NCBI RefSeq assembly: GCF_002915595.1
Contig: NZ_PQGG01000031.1
Coordinates: forward strand, 124,001-188,000
Source of the DNA: Zhongshania marina
GTDB lineage: Bacteria > Pseudomonadota > Gammaproteobacteria > Pseudomonadales > Spongiibacteraceae
Reading direction: 5' to 3'
DNA: 64,000 bases
The notes beneath the pieces were generated by a model. That model worked only from the letters and a program-made list of their open reading frames with translations, was not told where the DNA came from and did not search any database. Below, in pieces: positions 1 to 12,146 of the stretch (position 1 is the stretch's first letter; each line of letters opens with the position of its first letter). Both the position numbers and the translations under genes were made by a program.

Positions 1-330
1 AAACGCGTATCAAACATTCTAGCTAAGGTAGAAGGAAGCATCGCCGACACGGTTAATACAGATCTACTGCAGGAGCCAGCCGAAGTCGCACTAGCTGCAC
101 AGTTATTAGAGCTGCAAGAAAAGGTTGCGCCACTTTTTGCCAAGGCTGACTATGAGGGCGGCTTAAAATCACTCGCCAGCTTGCAATCAAGTGTTGATGC
201 CTTTTTTGACCAGGTAATGGTAAATGCCGACGATGAAGCGCTGCGACGTAATCGCCAATCTCTGCTCAAACAATTACAGGGACTGTTTTTAGAGGTTGCC
301 GATATTTCGCAGTTAGTTGTAGGTAAGTAA
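1..330 (+). CDS. glyS: glycyl-tRNA synthetase beta subunit, C-terminal part
   Basis: Open from the first base in frame 1, so the 5' part lies outside the window; 109 residues and a TAA stop remain. The tail reads as the helical anticodon-binding end of the GlyS beta subunit, with a segment like '[14 protein letters not shown]' followed by 'RRNRQSLL', which is typical of this protein. GlyS pairs with GlyQ to charge tRNA-Gly in the cytoplasm. Its position directly left of the plsC-gyrB-recF-dnaN-dnaA block matches Pseudomonas-type origins. The gmhB gene often found between glyS and the acyltransferase is absent here. Confidence 0.9.
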   Translation, partial: KRVSNILAKVEGSIADTVNTDLLQEPAEVALAAQLLELQEKVAPLFAKADYEGGLKSLASLQSSVDAFFDQVMVNADDEALRRNRQSLLKQLQGLFLEVADISQLVVGK

Positions 331-375
331 ACTATCCCGTCATTCGATAGGGTAAAGGCATGATACATAAGTTGA

Positions 376-402
376 TCTGCGCTAGTTCATTGCTAGCGCA
401 GA
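376..402. terminator. strong 10-bp hairpin after glyS
   Basis: A perfect 10-bp inverted repeat (TCTGCGCTAG, loop of 7, CTAGCGCAGA) lies 45 bp after the glyS stop and just before the plsC start. There is no T-run after it on the plus strand, so it may be a weak terminator, a processing site, or a structure limiting read-through into plsC. Confidence 0.45.
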
Positions 403-419
403 CCTAATTGAGACTCGGA

Positions 420-1145
420 ATGGAACTGATAGCAAATAGTATTTTAGCATTACGCTCAATGCTTTTTTTCACTGGCTACGCCTTAATCACCGTGTTTATC
501 AGTACCACGGGGCTGTTATTTACCTCTTTTCTGCCTTTCCACATCCGCGGCCGCTATTTTGTCTTGGGCAATGCAGCAATTATTTTTTTACTGCGTATTT
601 GCTGTGGTGTAAAAACCGAGATTCGCGGCTCATTACCTACGGATCTCCCCTATGTGGCGATGGCGAAGCACCAAAGTCAGTGGGAAACTTTTTATCTTCA
701 GTGGTTTTTATTCCCTGTTGCAACGGTGGTAAAACGGGAGCTATTTAACATTCCCTTTTTCGGCTGGGCTCTAAGAATGATGAACGCTATTGGAATTGAT
801 CGTAGCAATCCACGGGCCGCCATGCGACAAACAATGGAGCAGGGGCTATCACGGCTAAAAAATAACTATAGTGTGCTTATATTCCCAGAGGGAACTCGCA
901 CACCTGTCGGCACCCGCGGCCGCTATGCCCGCAGTGGCTCAGGAATAGCCATTGCAGCGGGGGTAGCTGTACTACCAATAGCGCATAATGCTGGCAAATT
1001 ATGGCCGGCGAAGGGGCTTCTTATTAAACCCGGTACGGTAACCCTTGTTATAGGCGAACCGATATCAAGCCAAGGACGGGAAAGCAAAGAGCTGACGCTG
1101 GAAGTAGAAAACTGGATAGAAGCTCAGTGTGAACTAATCCAATAA
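420..1145 (+). CDS. 1-acyl-sn-glycerol-3-phosphate acyltransferase (PlsC family)
   Basis: 241 residues from ATG at 420; an in-frame TTG at 408 is possible but has no ribosome site. The protein transfers an acyl chain to lysophosphatidate in phospholipid synthesis at the inner membrane. An N-terminal hydrophobic stretch (about residues 8-40) is followed by the acyltransferase block I around His84 in 'KHQSQWET' (the HX4D/E motif, with Glu in place of the common Asp) and block III 'FPEGTR' near residues 155-160. It faces gyrB convergently. A lysophosphatidate acyltransferase gene sits at the same place beside gyrB in Pseudomonas. The Glu variant occurs in this subfamily, so it is not a sign of inactivation. 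Confidence 0.9.
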   Translation: MELIANSILALRSMLFFTGYALITVFISTTGLLFTSFLPFHIRGRYFVLGNAAIIFLLRICCGVKTEIRGSLPTDLPYVAMAKHQSQWETFYLQWFLFPVATVVKRELFNIPFFGWALRMMNAIGIDRSNPRAAMRQTMEQGLSRLKNNYSVLIFPEGTRTPVGTRGRYARSGSGIAIAAGVAVLPIAHNAGKLWPAKGLLIKPGTVTLVIGEPISSQGRESKELTLEVENWIEAQCELIQ

Positions 1146-1210
1146 TAATCGCTGCAATGTACTTTGCGACTTTGTAGAGAAGGCGGCTTTGTTCGATTAT
1201 TAAAGAAAGC

Positions 1211-1239
1211 TGGAGCTACGGCTTTTGCCAGTAGCTCCA
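1211..1239. terminator. hairpin between convergent plsC and gyrB
   Basis: The 9-bp arms TGGAGCTAC and GTAGCTCCA are perfect, and an inner GGC/GCC pairing extends the stem around a TTTT loop with one bulged A. On the minus strand the hairpin is followed by a T-rich stretch, which suits termination of the gyrB transcript; it may also stop plsC. Confidence 0.65.
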
Positions 1240-1255
1240 AATAAGAAGGGCAGAC

Positions 1256-3679
<2,424 letters not shown>

Positions 3680-3768
3680 CTAACCTCTACGCCCGTAGGG
3701 CAACTGACTTATATTATATTTGCAGCGAAATTACTGCTTTAAACTAGTAAATTGATTATATGAGCAGA

Positions 3769-4905
3769 TTAGCAGCATTCGCTAACTTGCCCATGTTCCA
3801 CGTGAAACCTTTTAAGGGTCTTACCCAAACTCCAGCTGTCGTTTAAGTCTGTACGACGAACCGAGCTAGCAAAAACCTGCACATTAAGCGCAACCAACTC
3901 CTTAAAAACCATTTCGCAACGACGCTCATCTAGCTCCGCCGCCAAATCGTCAATCAAAAATACTGTTGAGATACCCTGATCTAATAGTACTTTTGACTGC
4001 GCTAACTTAAGTGCGCACACAACTGTTTTAATCTGCCCCCTAGAAAGCACATCGCCAGCTGCGTTTCGACCAACTCGCAAATCGATATCCGCACGATGCG
4101 GCCCACTTTTAGTAAACCCTGAGCGAAGATCGCTAGCCAAATTCTTCTGTAGTGACTCAGCTAAACTGAGCTCTTCATCCTTCCATCCCGCTGTCATCGC
4201 TATCGTTAATGGCGGGGCGTCTTTTTGATCTTGCCCCACATCGAGAGCAGACAATAGGCGGCCATAGATCAAATCGAAGGCTGAGGACAAGAGCGCGAAA
4301 TGCTTTAATCGCGCCTCGTGTATCAACACGCCCATTGCCTCCAACTCCCTGTCCCAGGGTGCAAGTAGCGAAGCGTCTATATTACCACGTCTGAGCAAGG
4401 AATTACGCTGCTGTAACGCCTTCCTGTAGCGGGGCCAATATTCAAAAAAACCAGAATGTTTCACGTGGAACACACCCCAGTCTAGATACTGCCGCCTGAC
4501 ACTCGGGGAGCCCTCCAGCAACTCGAAACTAGCAGGATTAATTACCTGAACCGGCATTACCCCAGCTAACTGGCCCGCAGTTAGCAATTTCTCCCCGTTC
4601 ACCTTAACAAGCACAGCGCCTTTTTTAGGGCGACGAACACCAATAATAGTATTGGGTGTATTAGTAGTAGCCGGGGACGGAGAAAGCTCACCTCGAACTA
4701 TTAAATCTTCACAACCGTAGGAGATAACACCATCAATCTTGCGGGAACGGAAGGAGCGAGTAAGCGCCAAGGTGTGAATTGCCTCGAGAATACTGGTTTT
4801 CCCGCTGCCGTTAATTCCGTGAATGAAATTAAATTCCCTTAAATCACCCAGCGATACTTGCCGTAAATTTCTAAAATTGTGAATACTCAGCTTTTCTAAT
4901 TGCAA
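3769..4905 (-). CDS. recF: DNA replication and repair protein RecF
   Basis: SMC-like ATPase that with RecO and RecR loads RecA on gapped DNA. Motifs: Walker A 'GINGSGKTS' at about residues 30-37, signature 'LSRGQIKTVV', Walker B 'FLIDDLAAELDERR'. I prefer the TTG at 4905 (protein LQLEKLSIHNFRNLR, 378 residues), because GGGGG lies a few bases upstream and RecF proteins start just before this block. The frame is open to a TTG at 4938, giving 389 residues. Two ParB-binding parS-like sites are embedded in the coding sequence, where they encode FHVKH and FHVEH. Gene order is dnaN-recF-gyrB. Confidence 0.96.
   Translation of the reverse strand: MQLEKLSIHNFRNLRQVSLGDLREFNFIHGINGSGKTSILEAIHTLALTRSFRSRKIDGVISYGCEDLIVRGELSPSPATTNTPNTIIGVRRPKKGAVLVKVNGEKLLTAGQLAGVMPVQVINPASFELLEGSPSVRRQYLDWGVFHVKHSGFFEYWPRYRKALQQRNSLLRRGNIDASLLAPWDRELEAMGVLIHEARLKHFALLSSAFDLIYGRLLSALDVGQDQKDAPPLTIAMTAGWKDEELSLAESLQKNLASDLRSGFTKSGPHRADIDLRVGRNAAGDVLSRGQIKTVVCALKLAQSKVLLDQGISTVFLIDDLAAELDERRCEMVFKELVALNVQVFASSVRRTDLNDSWSLGKTLKRFHVEHGQVSECC
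3794..3809. promoter_or_regulatory. parS-like ParB-binding site 1 (inside recF)
   Basis: TGTTCCACGTGAAACC matches the widely conserved parS consensus TGTTNCACGTGAAACA at every fixed base except the last. It overlaps the 3' end of recF. ParB encoded at 20836-21768 is the likely ligand. Confidence 0.8.
4457..4472. promoter_or_regulatory. parS-like ParB-binding site 2 (inside recF)
   Basis: TGTTTCACGTGGAACA is a perfect match to the reverse complement of the parS consensus TGTTNCACGTGAAACA. It lies in the middle of recF, 648 bp from site 1 and about 3.4 kb from the candidate oriC, the usual place for chromosomal parS. Confidence 0.92.
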
Positions 4906-5019
4906 CGCGACCCCCAAAACACCAAGCACGACAAACAAGCGCGTGGAAAATCTTGGTAGTTAAGCTGAAGGGAGGGCATGCACATACCGAGGGTTATGAC
5001 TTGCAGAAGGGAAGGGGTC

Positions 5020-5049
5020 GCGCGCGGCGAAGCTGTACCGGCCACGCGC
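5020..5049. other. GC-rich hairpin between dnaN and recF
   Basis: Arms GCGCGCGGC (5020-5028) and GCCACGCGC (5041-5049) pair over 9 bp with one wobble and a 12-base loop. It starts 9 bp after the dnaN stop on the minus-strand message and has no T-run. It may be a processing site or attenuator in the 152-bp gap before recF. Confidence 0.4.
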
Positions 5050-5057
5050 TCAAAAAA

Positions 5058-6170
5058 CTACAGACGCATCGGCATAACAACATACTGGCAGTTACCGCCG
5101 TCCGCTTCTGCCTCCTCAATTAAGGCAGAGCTATTCGAATCAGAAAGGGAAAACTTAGCCGAGTCCCCATTAATAGCAGAGAGCACATCAAGTAAATAGC
5201 TCACGTTAAAGCCAATTTCTAGGCTATCACCCTGATACTCTACTGCTACAGTTTCCTCAGCCTCTTCTTGCTCTGGGTTATTGGCGACAATCCGCAACTC
5301 GCCACTAGTCAACAGCATGCGAATACCGCGGTATTTTTCGTTAGATAAAATCGCCGTCCGTGCAAATGCTTGCTTAAGATCTGCCCGCGAGCCCAACACT
5401 ACCTTGGTACTATTACGCGGCAATACACGCTCGTAATCAGGGAATTTGCCATCAATTAATTTTGAGGTGAAGGTAAAATCTGCAGTGACTACGCGAATAT
5501 GATTACCACCAACGATAACTTCAGCGTCTTGATCCTCATTAATTAAAAGACGGGCAAGCTCCACGACACCTTTTCTAGGCACGATAACCTGTGCTACTTG
5601 ATCAACCTGTATATCGCCTTGAAAAGTAGCCATAGCGAGCCTGTGGCCATCGGTAGCCACTACTCGCAACTGGCCATTAGTAACTTCAAAAAGCATACCA
5701 TTTAGGTAATACCGTACGTCTTGCTGCGCCATTGCAAAACTGGTTCGTTCGATCAAGCGCTTTAAATCACCTTGCTTTAAGGTAAATGACTGCCCACCTT
5801 TTGCCTGCTCTACGCTTGGAAAATCATTCGCGGGCAGAGTAGATAATTGAAAGCGACTGCGACCTGATTTAAGAATTAGCTTTTGATCATCTAGCTGAAA
5901 ACTAATATCAGACCCTTCTGGAAGAGCCTTGCAAATATCAACCAACTTGCGCGCCGGGATGGTAATTTCCCCCGACACACCAGGCTCATCATCCAAATGA
6001 ACTCGACCTATCAGCTCAACCTCTAAATCCGTTCCTGTTAGCGCCAATTCCCGCTCGTTTAAAACAAGCTGAACGTTTGCCAGTATTGGTAGGGTTTGTC
6101 TTCTTTCGACAACACCCGCAACAAGGTTCAAGGGCTTAATTAACGCTTCCCGCGAAATCGAAAATTTCAT
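5058..6170 (-). CDS. dnaN: DNA polymerase III sliding clamp (beta subunit)
   Basis: 370 residues from the ATG at 6170 (MKFSISREALIKPL), close to the 366-residue E. coli clamp. The frame is open 10 codons further up, but the GGAAG just before 6170 and family alignment set the start. It forms the ring-shaped dimer that tethers polymerase III to DNA. Typical features: 'RQTLPILANV' near the N terminus, 'ATDGHRLAMA' in the middle, 'NNPEQEEAEE', and the C-terminal 'YVVMPMRL', the end that binds clamp partners. It lies 85 bp downstream of dnaA and is probably co-transcribed. Confidence 0.98.
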   Translation of the reverse strand: MKFSISREALIKPLNLVAGVVERRQTLPILANVQLVLNERELALTGTDLEVELIGRVHLDDEPGVSGEITIPARKLVDICKALPEGSDISFQLDDQKLILKSGRSRFQLSTLPANDFPSVEQAKGGQSFTLKQGDLKRLIERTSFAMAQQDVRYYLNGMLFEVTNGQLRVVATDGHRLAMATFQGDIQVDQVAQVIVPRKGVVELARLLINEDQDAEVIVGGNHIRVVTADFTFTSKLIDGKFPDYERVLPRNSTKVVLGSRADLKQAFARTAILSNEKYRGIRMLLTSGELRIVANNPEQEEAEETVAVEYQGDSLEIGFNVSYLLDVLSAINGDSAKFSLSDSNSSALIEEAEADGGNCQYVVMPMRL

Positions 6171-6255
6171 GCTTCCGGTTCCTGTTCTTTTAAGTATCAA
6201 TTCAATAGGGCAGAGGTATAGGGCTTACTTTATTATATAAAGCACTACTAAAACA

Positions 6256-7764
6256 TCAGCTAGTCAGCAGTCTAATCAAATTTTGATAATCTTCTCGTAT
6301 ATCACCGTCACTTTCCCGCAATTCTTTGATTTTTCGGCAGGCGTGAAGCACAGTTGTATGATCTCGGCCGCCAAAGCCTTCACCAATTTCAGGCAAACTA
6401 TGATTGGTTAACTCCTTCGACAAGGCCATTGCAACTTGGCGCGGCCGCGCAACTGAGCGACTACGACGCTTAGACATTAGATCAGCAATTTTAATTTTGT
6501 AGTATTCCGCCACGGTACGCTGAATATTATCTAAACTTACCTGCTTATCTTGTAAGGCTAGCAAATCCTTGAGAGATTCTTTTATCAAGGGAATATCAAT
6601 CGGTTTAGCCATAAAGCGCGAACTTGCAATAACTCGCTTTAACACCCCCTCTAATTCCCGAACATTTGATCGCACCCGTTGTGCGATAAAAAATGCTGCA
6701 TCCGAGGGAAGGGCAGCCTTTTCTTGCTCCGCTTTTTTAAGCAAAATGGCTACGCGGGTTTCAAGCTCTGGTGGCTCTACCGCTACTGTTAAACCCCAGC
6801 CGAATCTCGACTTCAACCTTTCTTCTAAGCCTTTGATTTCCTTAGGGTATCTATCACAGGTAAGGATCATCTGTTGGCCGCCCTCAAGAAGGGCGTTAAA
6901 CGTATGGAAAAACTCTTCTTGGGAACGATCTTTACCGGAGAAAAACTGAATATCGTCAATTAAGAGTGCATCAACTGAACGGTAGTAGCGCTTAAACTCA
7001 TTTATCGCATTTAACTGTAATGCCTTAACCATATCAGCGACAAAGCGTTCGGAATGCAAATAAACCACTTTTGCATTTGGATTTTGCTGCATCAGCGCAT
7101 TTCCCACTGCATGCATTAAGTGGGTTTTACCGAGGCCAACACCACCATAAAGAAACAAAGGATTGTATCCTCGGCCGGGATTGCTGGCGACTTGGCTCGC
7201 CGCCGCCCGCGCCAACTGGTTAGACTTACCCTCTACAAAAGTATCAAAGGTATATGACTCCATTAAGGAGCTTTGATGCCGAATTCCACCCTCTACCTCA
7301 ACTTGCCGCTGACCAGAAACAAACTGCGAACCAATAGAAGACGAAGACGCCAGTGGAGATTCATCAACTGCACGCGGACTCTGGGGCTGCCCAGCATTAC
7401 TCGGCGTAGCTCTTATGCCAGCGGAAGCTGGCAAGATCGTTGAAGTATGAGTATTAGCCATACGTGGCGGAACTTGCGACGCAGGTCCCTTGTCAGCAAC
7501 AACACCTGCAGGCTGGCGCTCAGAAATGCCCAGCTCAACATGAACTTTAACACCAGGAGGAGATAATTCGGTTACTAACTCAACGATACGTGAATAGAAA
7601 CGATCGCTCACCCAATCTCGCACAAAACGATTGGGCGCACACAGGCGAATCAAATTATCTACGAGCTCAACTCGAAGGGGTCTGATCCAAGTATTAAACT
7701 GTTGAGTAGGCAATTCGTCCTGCAAATGCGCAATACATTTCTGCCACGTGGCGTCCGACAACAC
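6256..7764 (-). CDS. dnaA: chromosomal replication initiator protein DnaA
   Basis: 502 residues from a GTG at 7764 with GGAGA just upstream. It binds DnaA boxes and opens the origin. Domain I ('[20 protein letters not shown]') is followed by a long low-complexity linker (about residues 90-165), an AAA+ core with Walker A '[10 protein letters not shown]' near residue 208 and Walker B 'LLIDDIQFF', and a C-terminal DNA-binding domain with '[11 protein letters not shown]'. A perfect DnaA box at 7873-7881 lies about 110 bp upstream, near a TTGACG that could serve as -35, so self-repression is plausible. Confidence 0.98.
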   Translation of the reverse strand: MLSDATWQKCIAHLQDELPTQQFNTWIRPLRVELVDNLIRLCAPNRFVRDWVSDRFYSRIVELVTELSPPGVKVHVELGISERQPAGVVADKGPASQVPPRMANTHTSTILPASAGIRATPSNAGQPQSPRAVDESPLASSSSIGSQFVSGQRQVEVEGGIRHQSSLMESYTFDTFVEGKSNQLARAAASQVASNPGRGYNPLFLYGGVGLGKTHLMHAVGNALMQQNPNAKVVYLHSERFVADMVKALQLNAINEFKRYYRSVDALLIDDIQFFSGKDRSQEEFFHTFNALLEGGQQMILTCDRYPKEIKGLEERLKSRFGWGLTVAVEPPELETRVAILLKKAEQEKAALPSDAAFFIAQRVRSNVRELEGVLKRVIASSRFMAKPIDIPLIKESLKDLLALQDKQVSLDNIQRTVAEYYKIKIADLMSKRRSRSVARPRQVAMALSKELTNHSLPEIGEGFGGRDHTTVLHACRKIKELRESDGDIREDYQNLIRLLTS

Positions 7765-7872
7765 AATTCTCCATACTTGATAAATATTAAGAAATAACAG
7801 GCGGCACCGCGCACAAAGCTGAGCCGTCAGTATTCTGTAGTAGGCGACTTATTCTACTCGTCAACAGAACAC

Positions 7873-7881
7873 TTATCCACA
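7873..7881 (+). promoter_or_regulatory. DnaA box, perfect
   Basis: TTATCCACA fits the DnaA box consensus TTATNCACA exactly; it lies upstream of dnaA. Confidence 0.85.
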
Positions 7882-8010
7882 AAATTTAAAAACAATTTCC
7901 ACCTGCCGAAACCAAAAAAATCCTTTATATTCAATACTATAAAAACATAATAATTAAATCCAAAAACTTACACTCAAGTAACACACACCTTGATAACACC
8001 CACGACAACC

Positions 8011-8019
8011 TGTGGATAA
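8011..8019 (-). promoter_or_regulatory. DnaA box, perfect, inverted
   Basis: TGTGGATAA is the exact reverse complement of TTATCCACA. A near match, TTATGCATA, begins two bases later at 8021. Confidence 0.85.
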
Positions 8020-8092
8020 CTTATGCATAAACTGTGGTATAGGGGTGTATTAACTATGCAAATGAAAACTACCAACTAAAACCTACAAATCA

Positions 8093-8121
8093 TTGCTATT
8101 AGGGCTAATGTCCACTAAAAT
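8093..8121 (+). promoter_or_regulatory. sigma-70 promoter of the rpmH operon
   Basis: A -35 TTGCTA (8093-8098) and a -10 TAAAAT (8116-8121) are separated by exactly 17 bp, about 95 bp before the rpmH start. The transcript would carry the leader hairpin at 8165-8189. Confidence 0.65.
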
Positions 8122-8164
8122 TCGCGATCCGATTTTTCACTGTCTTGGCAAATATGTCGGCAGT

Positions 8165-8189
8165 GCCGGTGGGTTTACAAGCCACTGGC
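8165..8189 (+). other. leader hairpin upstream of rpmH
   Basis: GCCGGTGG (8165-8172) pairs with CCACTGGC (8182-8189) over 8 bp with one G-U pair, 25 bp before the rpmH start. It could tune L34 synthesis, but no known regulator is recognised. Confidence 0.35.
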
Positions 8190-8214
8190 TAATTTTATTA
8201 TTACGGACGAGATC

Positions 8215-8352
8215 ATGAGCAAAAGAACTTTCCAACCAAGCAACCTTAAAAAAGCACGTAGCCACGGCTTCCGCGCGCGTATGGCAACTAAAAATGGCCG
8301 TAAACTGATTAACCGTCGTCGCGCTAAAGGTCGTGCAGTACTATCTGCTTAA
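8215..8352 (+). CDS. rpmH: 50S ribosomal protein L34
   Basis: 45 residues, starting [20 protein letters not shown] and ending in a basic stretch with '[13 protein letters not shown]'. This is the whole L34 family, 44-46 residues, rich in Arg and Lys, bound to 23S rRNA in the large subunit. It heads the rightward rpmH-rnpA-yidD-yidC-mnmE run next to the origin, with a good promoter at 8093-8121. Confidence 0.98.
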   Translation: MSKRTFQPSNLKKARSHGFRARMATKNGRKLINRRRAKGRAVLSA

Positions 8353-8386
8353 TTAGCATTAAGCGATAAGGTATGCTGGCATAACG

Positions 8387-8764
8387 GTGGATTTTCACTT
8401 TGATAAATCTCTACGCCTTTTAAATGCCAGCGAATACCAAGCGGTATTCGACGAATCACGTCTGAAAGTCTCTACTGCTGAATTACTTTTTTTAGCACGT
8501 ATTAATAAACTAGGCCGCGCTAGACTAGGTTTGGTTATTGCAAAAAAAAACGTGCGACTCTCTGTACAACGCAACCGTGTAAAACGCGTTATAAGAGAAA
8601 CATTTAGGCTAAATAAACATAAGCTGCAAGGTATTGATATCATCGTATTAGCACGACGTGGCTTAGGCGATATCGATAATAAGCAACTCCATGAAACCTG
8701 CAATCAGCTTTGGCACCAATTAGAGAAGCGAGCTGAAAAACGCTTACGTCAGCAAGAGGGCTAG
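8387..8764 (+). CDS. rnpA: ribonuclease P protein component
   Basis: 125 residues from a GTG at 8387, 34 bp after rpmH. It is the protein cofactor of RNase P, which trims the 5' leader of tRNA precursors. It has the conserved basic RNR-type helix '[16 protein letters not shown]' and the central '[10 protein letters not shown]' strand. The start '[21 protein letters not shown]' fits the family. The usual rpmH-rnpA coupling is preserved. Confidence 0.96.
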   Translation: MDFHFDKSLRLLNASEYQAVFDESRLKVSTAELLFLARINKLGRARLGLVIAKKNVRLSVQRNRVKRVIRETFRLNKHKLQGIDIIVLARRGLGDIDNKQLHETCNQLWHQLEKRAEKRLRQQEG

Positions 8765-8769
8765 TTAAT

Positions 8770-9033
8770 ATGCAGCGCTTGCTTATTGCCTGCATCCGCT
8801 TTTACCGCCTGTTTATCAGTCCGCTGATGGCTCCGCATTGCCGTTTTTATCCCAGCTGTTCAAGCTATGCAATTGAAGCCCTGCAAAAACACGGCGCACT
8901 GCGCGGTAGCTGGCTTAGCGTAAAGCGCATTTGCAAATGTCACCCCCTTAACGACGGGGGCTATGATCCTGTACCATCCTGCCACTGTCACTCAACCGAA
9001 CTCACCCTATCAAGGCATTCAAGCAATGATTGA
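8770..9033 (+). CDS. yidD: membrane protein insertion efficiency factor YidD
   Basis: 87 residues, 5 bp after rnpA. YidD is a small amphipathic inner-membrane-associated protein that helps Sec/YidC insertion. Family signatures are visible: '[10 protein letters not shown]', '[15 protein letters not shown]' and '[12 protein letters not shown]', with the conserved cysteines. Its 3' end overlaps the yidC start by 8 bases, which suggests translational coupling. Confidence 0.95.
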   Translation: MQRLLIACIRFYRLFISPLMAPHCRFYPSCSSYAIEALQKHGALRGSWLSVKRICKCHPLNDGGYDPVPSCHCHSTELTLSRHSSND

Positions 9034-10699
9034 TTTTCAGCGCTATCTTCTTATCGCCGCCGTCGCTGCACTATCCCTTATGTTGTTAGTGGAGTGGCAA
9101 AAATTTGAAACACCAAATACTAGCGCGCCGGTTGTCAGCAACAACTCAAATGCCGATGCTGCGCCCACAACCAGCAGCGATAGCGGAGAGTTTCCAGCTA
9201 TAGTACGCAATGATGATATCGGTACCGTTGATGCCGCTAATACTAGCAACGCCAAATACATCAGCGTGCAAACTGACGTATTAGATTTAAAAATCGACTT
9301 GCAAGGTGGCGATATCGTTTACGCTGGCTTACCCGCTTACACGAGTAGCTTAGAATCAGACGATCCCTTCGTTATTCTCGAAAACAATGATGTGCGCCAC
9401 TATATAGCCCAAAGCGGCTTAATCGGGGCGAATGCAACAGACACCTCAAAAGGTCGCCCGTATTTTTCTGCAGCCAGTGCGGAGTACAACTTAGATGAGT
9501 CCTCAGACAGTCTAAACGTCGATTTGCATTATCAATACAGCGACACCATCACCATTGTTAAACGCTTCAAATTAAGCCGCGGCGAATACTTAATAAACGT
9601 CGAATACTTGATCGACAACCAAAGTGACGCGCCCTTCCAAGCAAGCTTTTTTGGCCAATTAAAACGCGGCAATAGCGCAGATCCAAGCGTGAACGATAAA
9701 GGTGGCATGTTCGCCATGAAGCCCTTTATCGGCGTGGCATACGCAACCAACGAAGACCTATACAAGAAAACAACTTTCAGCAAAATGCAGGACAAACCCA
9801 TCAAAGCCAGCGTTAACGGCGGCTGGATTGGCGTCGTCCAACATTACTTCGTAAGCGCTTGGGTTCCACCAGTAGATAGCGTAAACGAACTAAGTACTAT
9901 CGTTACAAAGCAAGATATGAATATTGCTCGCGTAACTAGTGCAGCTGTAACTATCGCCCCAAAAAGTCAGGGAAAAATAAGCGCTGACTTTTACACAGGA
10001 CCAAAAGATCAATACAGCCTGCAAGAAATATCACCAGGCCTAGAACTAACCGTCGACTACGGCTGGCTCTGGTGGATTGCCCAACCCTTATTCTGGCTAC
10101 TCACTAAAATACATTCGGTGTTAGGCAACTGGGGTTTTGCCATTATCGGCGTCACTATTTTAGTAAAAGCCGCATTCTTCCAGCTCAACCAAAAAGCCTT
10201 CACCTCAATGGCGAATATGCGCAAATTTCAGCCTAAACTTGCTGAAATAAAAGAGCGCTATGCCGATGACCGCCAAAAGCAGTCTCAAGCAATGATGGAG
10301 TTGTACAAAAAGGAAAAAATAAACCCGCTAGGTGGATGCCTGCCAATGGTCGTTCAAATGCCGGTGTTTATTTCTCTTTACTGGGTATTAATGGAAAGTA
10401 TTGAACTGCGCCACGCGCCGTTCATGCTATGGATCCACGACTTATCTGCAATGGACCCTTACTTTGTACTGCCATTGATCATGGGTTTGTCGATGTTTAT
10501 TCAGCAGCGTTTAAACCCGCCGCCACCAGACCCAATGCAAGCAAAAATTATGCAGTGGATGCCAATTGTATTCACCTTCTTCTTCCTGTTTTTCCCCGCT
10601 GGTTTGGTGCTGTACTGGGTAGTAAACAATACCTTATCTATTATTCAGCAATACATTATTACTAAGCGAATCGAAAAAAGCGGTCTCCCTACCCGCTAA
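9026..10699 (+). CDS. yidC: membrane protein insertase YidC
   Basis: 557 residues from ATG at 9026 ([13 protein letters not shown]); the frame is open further up inside yidD but that extension is not family-like. YidC inserts and folds inner-membrane proteins, alone or with SecYEG; the ATP synthase c subunit encoded downstream is a classic client. One N-terminal membrane helix, a large periplasmic domain (about residues 30-335), then five helices including '[19 protein letters not shown]' and '[17 protein letters not shown]'. The Ser/Thr-rich linker after helix 1 is normal. Confidence 0.97.
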   Translation: MIDFQRYLLIAAVAALSLMLLVEWQKFETPNTSAPVVSNNSNADAAPTTSSDSGEFPAIVRNDDIGTVDAANTSNAKYISVQTDVLDLKIDLQGGDIVYAGLPAYTSSLESDDPFVILENNDVRHYIAQSGLIGANATDTSKGRPYFSAASAEYNLDESSDSLNVDLHYQYSDTITIVKRFKLSRGEYLINVEYLIDNQSDAPFQASFFGQLKRGNSADPSVNDKGGMFAMKPFIGVAYATNEDLYKKTTFSKMQDKPIKASVNGGWIGVVQHYFVSAWVPPVDSVNELSTIVTKQDMNIARVTSAAVTIAPKSQGKISADFYTGPKDQYSLQEISPGLELTVDYGWLWWIAQPLFWLLTKIHSVLGNWGFAIIGVTILVKAAFFQLNQKAFTSMANMRKFQPKLAEIKERYADDRQKQSQAMMELYKKEKINPLGGCLPMVVQMPVFISLYWVLMESIELRHAPFMLWIHDLSAMDPYFVLPLIMGLSMFIQQRLNPPPPDPMQAKIMQWMPIVFTFFFLFFPAGLVLYWVVNNTLSIIQQYIITKRIEKSGLPTR

Positions 10700-10705
10700 T
10701 CCACA

Positions 10706-12070
10706 ATGGCATACTCTACGGATACGATTGCCGCGATTGCCACACCACCTGGAAAAGGTGGTGTTGGCATTGTGCGAATATCTGGACCAAAGTGCCAAGA
10801 AATAGCGCGCGCCATGTTAGCCATAGAAAACCTAACACCGCGTTACGCTCACTACGGTAATTTCCTAGAAACAACAGCTAATGGTAGCGCAACCATAGAT
10901 CAAGGTATTGCGCTGTTTTTCCCAGGGCCAAATTCGTTTACCGGCGAAGATGTTCTAGAACTTCAAGGTCACGGTGGCCCCGTAATTCTAGACTGTCTAT
11001 TGCGCGCCGTTATTAGCCACGGCGCCAGAATGGCAAGACCGGGTGAATTCTCTGAGCGGGCATTTTTAAATAATAAAATCGACTTAGCTCAAGCCGAGGC
11101 AATAGCAGACCTCATCGATAGCGCCTCTGAACAAGCAGCTCGGCAAGCGCTCCGCTCTTTAGAAGGAGCCTTCAGTAAAGAAATCAACGCCCTCGTAGAA
11201 GCCATCACCATGCTTAGAATATACGTCGAGGCGGCGATCGATTTCCCTGAAGAAGAAATCGATTTTATAAGCGACGGCAGAGTAGCCACCGATTTACAAA
11301 ATATAAAACTACACCTTGAAACGGTATTTAGCTCTGCAAAGCAGGGCAGCATACTGCGAGAAGGAATGACTGTTGTTATTGCAGGCAAACCCAATGCTGG
11401 AAAATCTAGCTTACTTAATGCCCTAGCAGGCCGAGAATCGGCGATTGTTACTGATATAGCTGGAACCACTAGAGACGTCCTTAGAGAAAACATTCTCATA
11501 GATGGAATGCCTCTGCATATTGTCGACACCGCTGGATTAAGAGATAGCGACGACCTCGTAGAACTAGAAGGTATTAAACGGGCTTGGTCAGAAATAAGCC
11601 AAGCCGACAGGGTCTTGCTTGTAATTGACAGCAAAAATATTAATAGCGATGAAGCAATAATACCGCCTGAATTTGACATATTTATTCAGCAAAAAAAGTT
11701 ATCTCTAATCTACAATAAATGCGATTTAACGGGTCACGCGACAGGCTTACAAGATGACGAAATAAGTCGCGTATACGTCTCTGCTAAGCAAAACCAAGGC
11801 ATAGATACACTTAGAGAACACCTAAAAGCCTGCGTTGGCTATAACGACGGCGACACGCCCTTTATCGCGCGACGTCGCCACATAGACGCTTTGACACGTG
11901 GTCGTGAACATATTCTAAACGGCGAGCAACAACTCCTAAGCTTTAACGCCGGAGAGTTATTAGCAGAGGAACTGCGACTAGCACAAAATGCGCTCGCCGA
12001 AATAACTGGTGAATTCAGCTCAGACGACTTACTCGGTCGCATCTTTTCCAGCTTCTGCATCGGAAAATAA
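10706..12070 (+). CDS. mnmE: tRNA uridine-5-carboxymethylaminomethyl modification GTPase
   Basis: 454 residues, starting 6 bp after yidC. MnmE works with MnmG to modify U34 of certain tRNAs. It has the folate-binding N-terminal domain, a Ras-like G domain with 'GKPNAGKSS' near residue 226 and 'DTAGLRDS', and the C-terminal CIGK whose Cys is conserved in the family. The partner mnmG is 5.2 kb downstream, separated by a three-gene insert. Confidence 0.97.
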   Translation: MAYSTDTIAAIATPPGKGGVGIVRISGPKCQEIARAMLAIENLTPRYAHYGNFLETTANGSATIDQGIALFFPGPNSFTGEDVLELQGHGGPVILDCLLRAVISHGARMARPGEFSERAFLNNKIDLAQAEAIADLIDSASEQAARQALRSLEGAFSKEINALVEAITMLRIYVEAAIDFPEEEIDFISDGRVATDLQNIKLHLETVFSSAKQGSILREGMTVVIAGKPNAGKSSLLNALAGRESAIVTDIAGTTRDVLRENILIDGMPLHIVDTAGLRDSDDLVELEGIKRAWSEISQADRVLLVIDSKNINSDEAIIPPEFDIFIQQKKLSLIYNKCDLTGHATGLQDDEISRVYVSAKQNQGIDTLREHLKACVGYNDGDTPFIARRRHIDALTRGREHILNGEQQLLSFNAGELLAEELRLAQNALAEITGEFSSDDLLGRIFSSFCIGK

Positions 12071-12146
12071 ATACCCCGCTTCAATAGCGAAAAATGCGAA
12101 ATAAAGGCTACACTTAAAACCGTTCTATCGTTTCAAAGGATTGCTG

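Larger units (their letters stand above)
7765..8214. other. oriC: candidate oriC (dnaA-rpmH intergenic region)
   Basis: This 450-bp gap separates the leftward dnaA operon from the rightward rpmH operon, so both arms are transcribed away from it. It holds perfect DnaA boxes TTATCCACA at 7873-7881 and TGTGGATAA at 8011-8019, a near box in TTATGCATAA at 8021-8030, and an AT-rich stretch at about 7880-7985 that could be the unwinding element. Pseudomonas origins are known to lie between dnaA and rpmH. The rpmH promoter occupies its right edge. Function as the origin is inferred from position and boxes, not from a skew calculation. Confidence 0.85.

Noticed and set aside
7745-7750. CACGTG inside dnaA as a further parS
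   Set aside because: Flanks read GC CACGTG GC, not the TGTTN/AACA arms of parS; the CACGTG near 29397 was rejected for the same reason.
11089-11679. 196-codon minus-strand ORF inside mnmE
   Set aside because: Antisense of a strongly conserved gene; composition and lack of ribosome site show a shadow.
12071-12146. Possible cobalamin riboswitch before the TonB receptor
   Set aside because: The gap is only 76 bp, too short for the element, and has no B12-box-like core.
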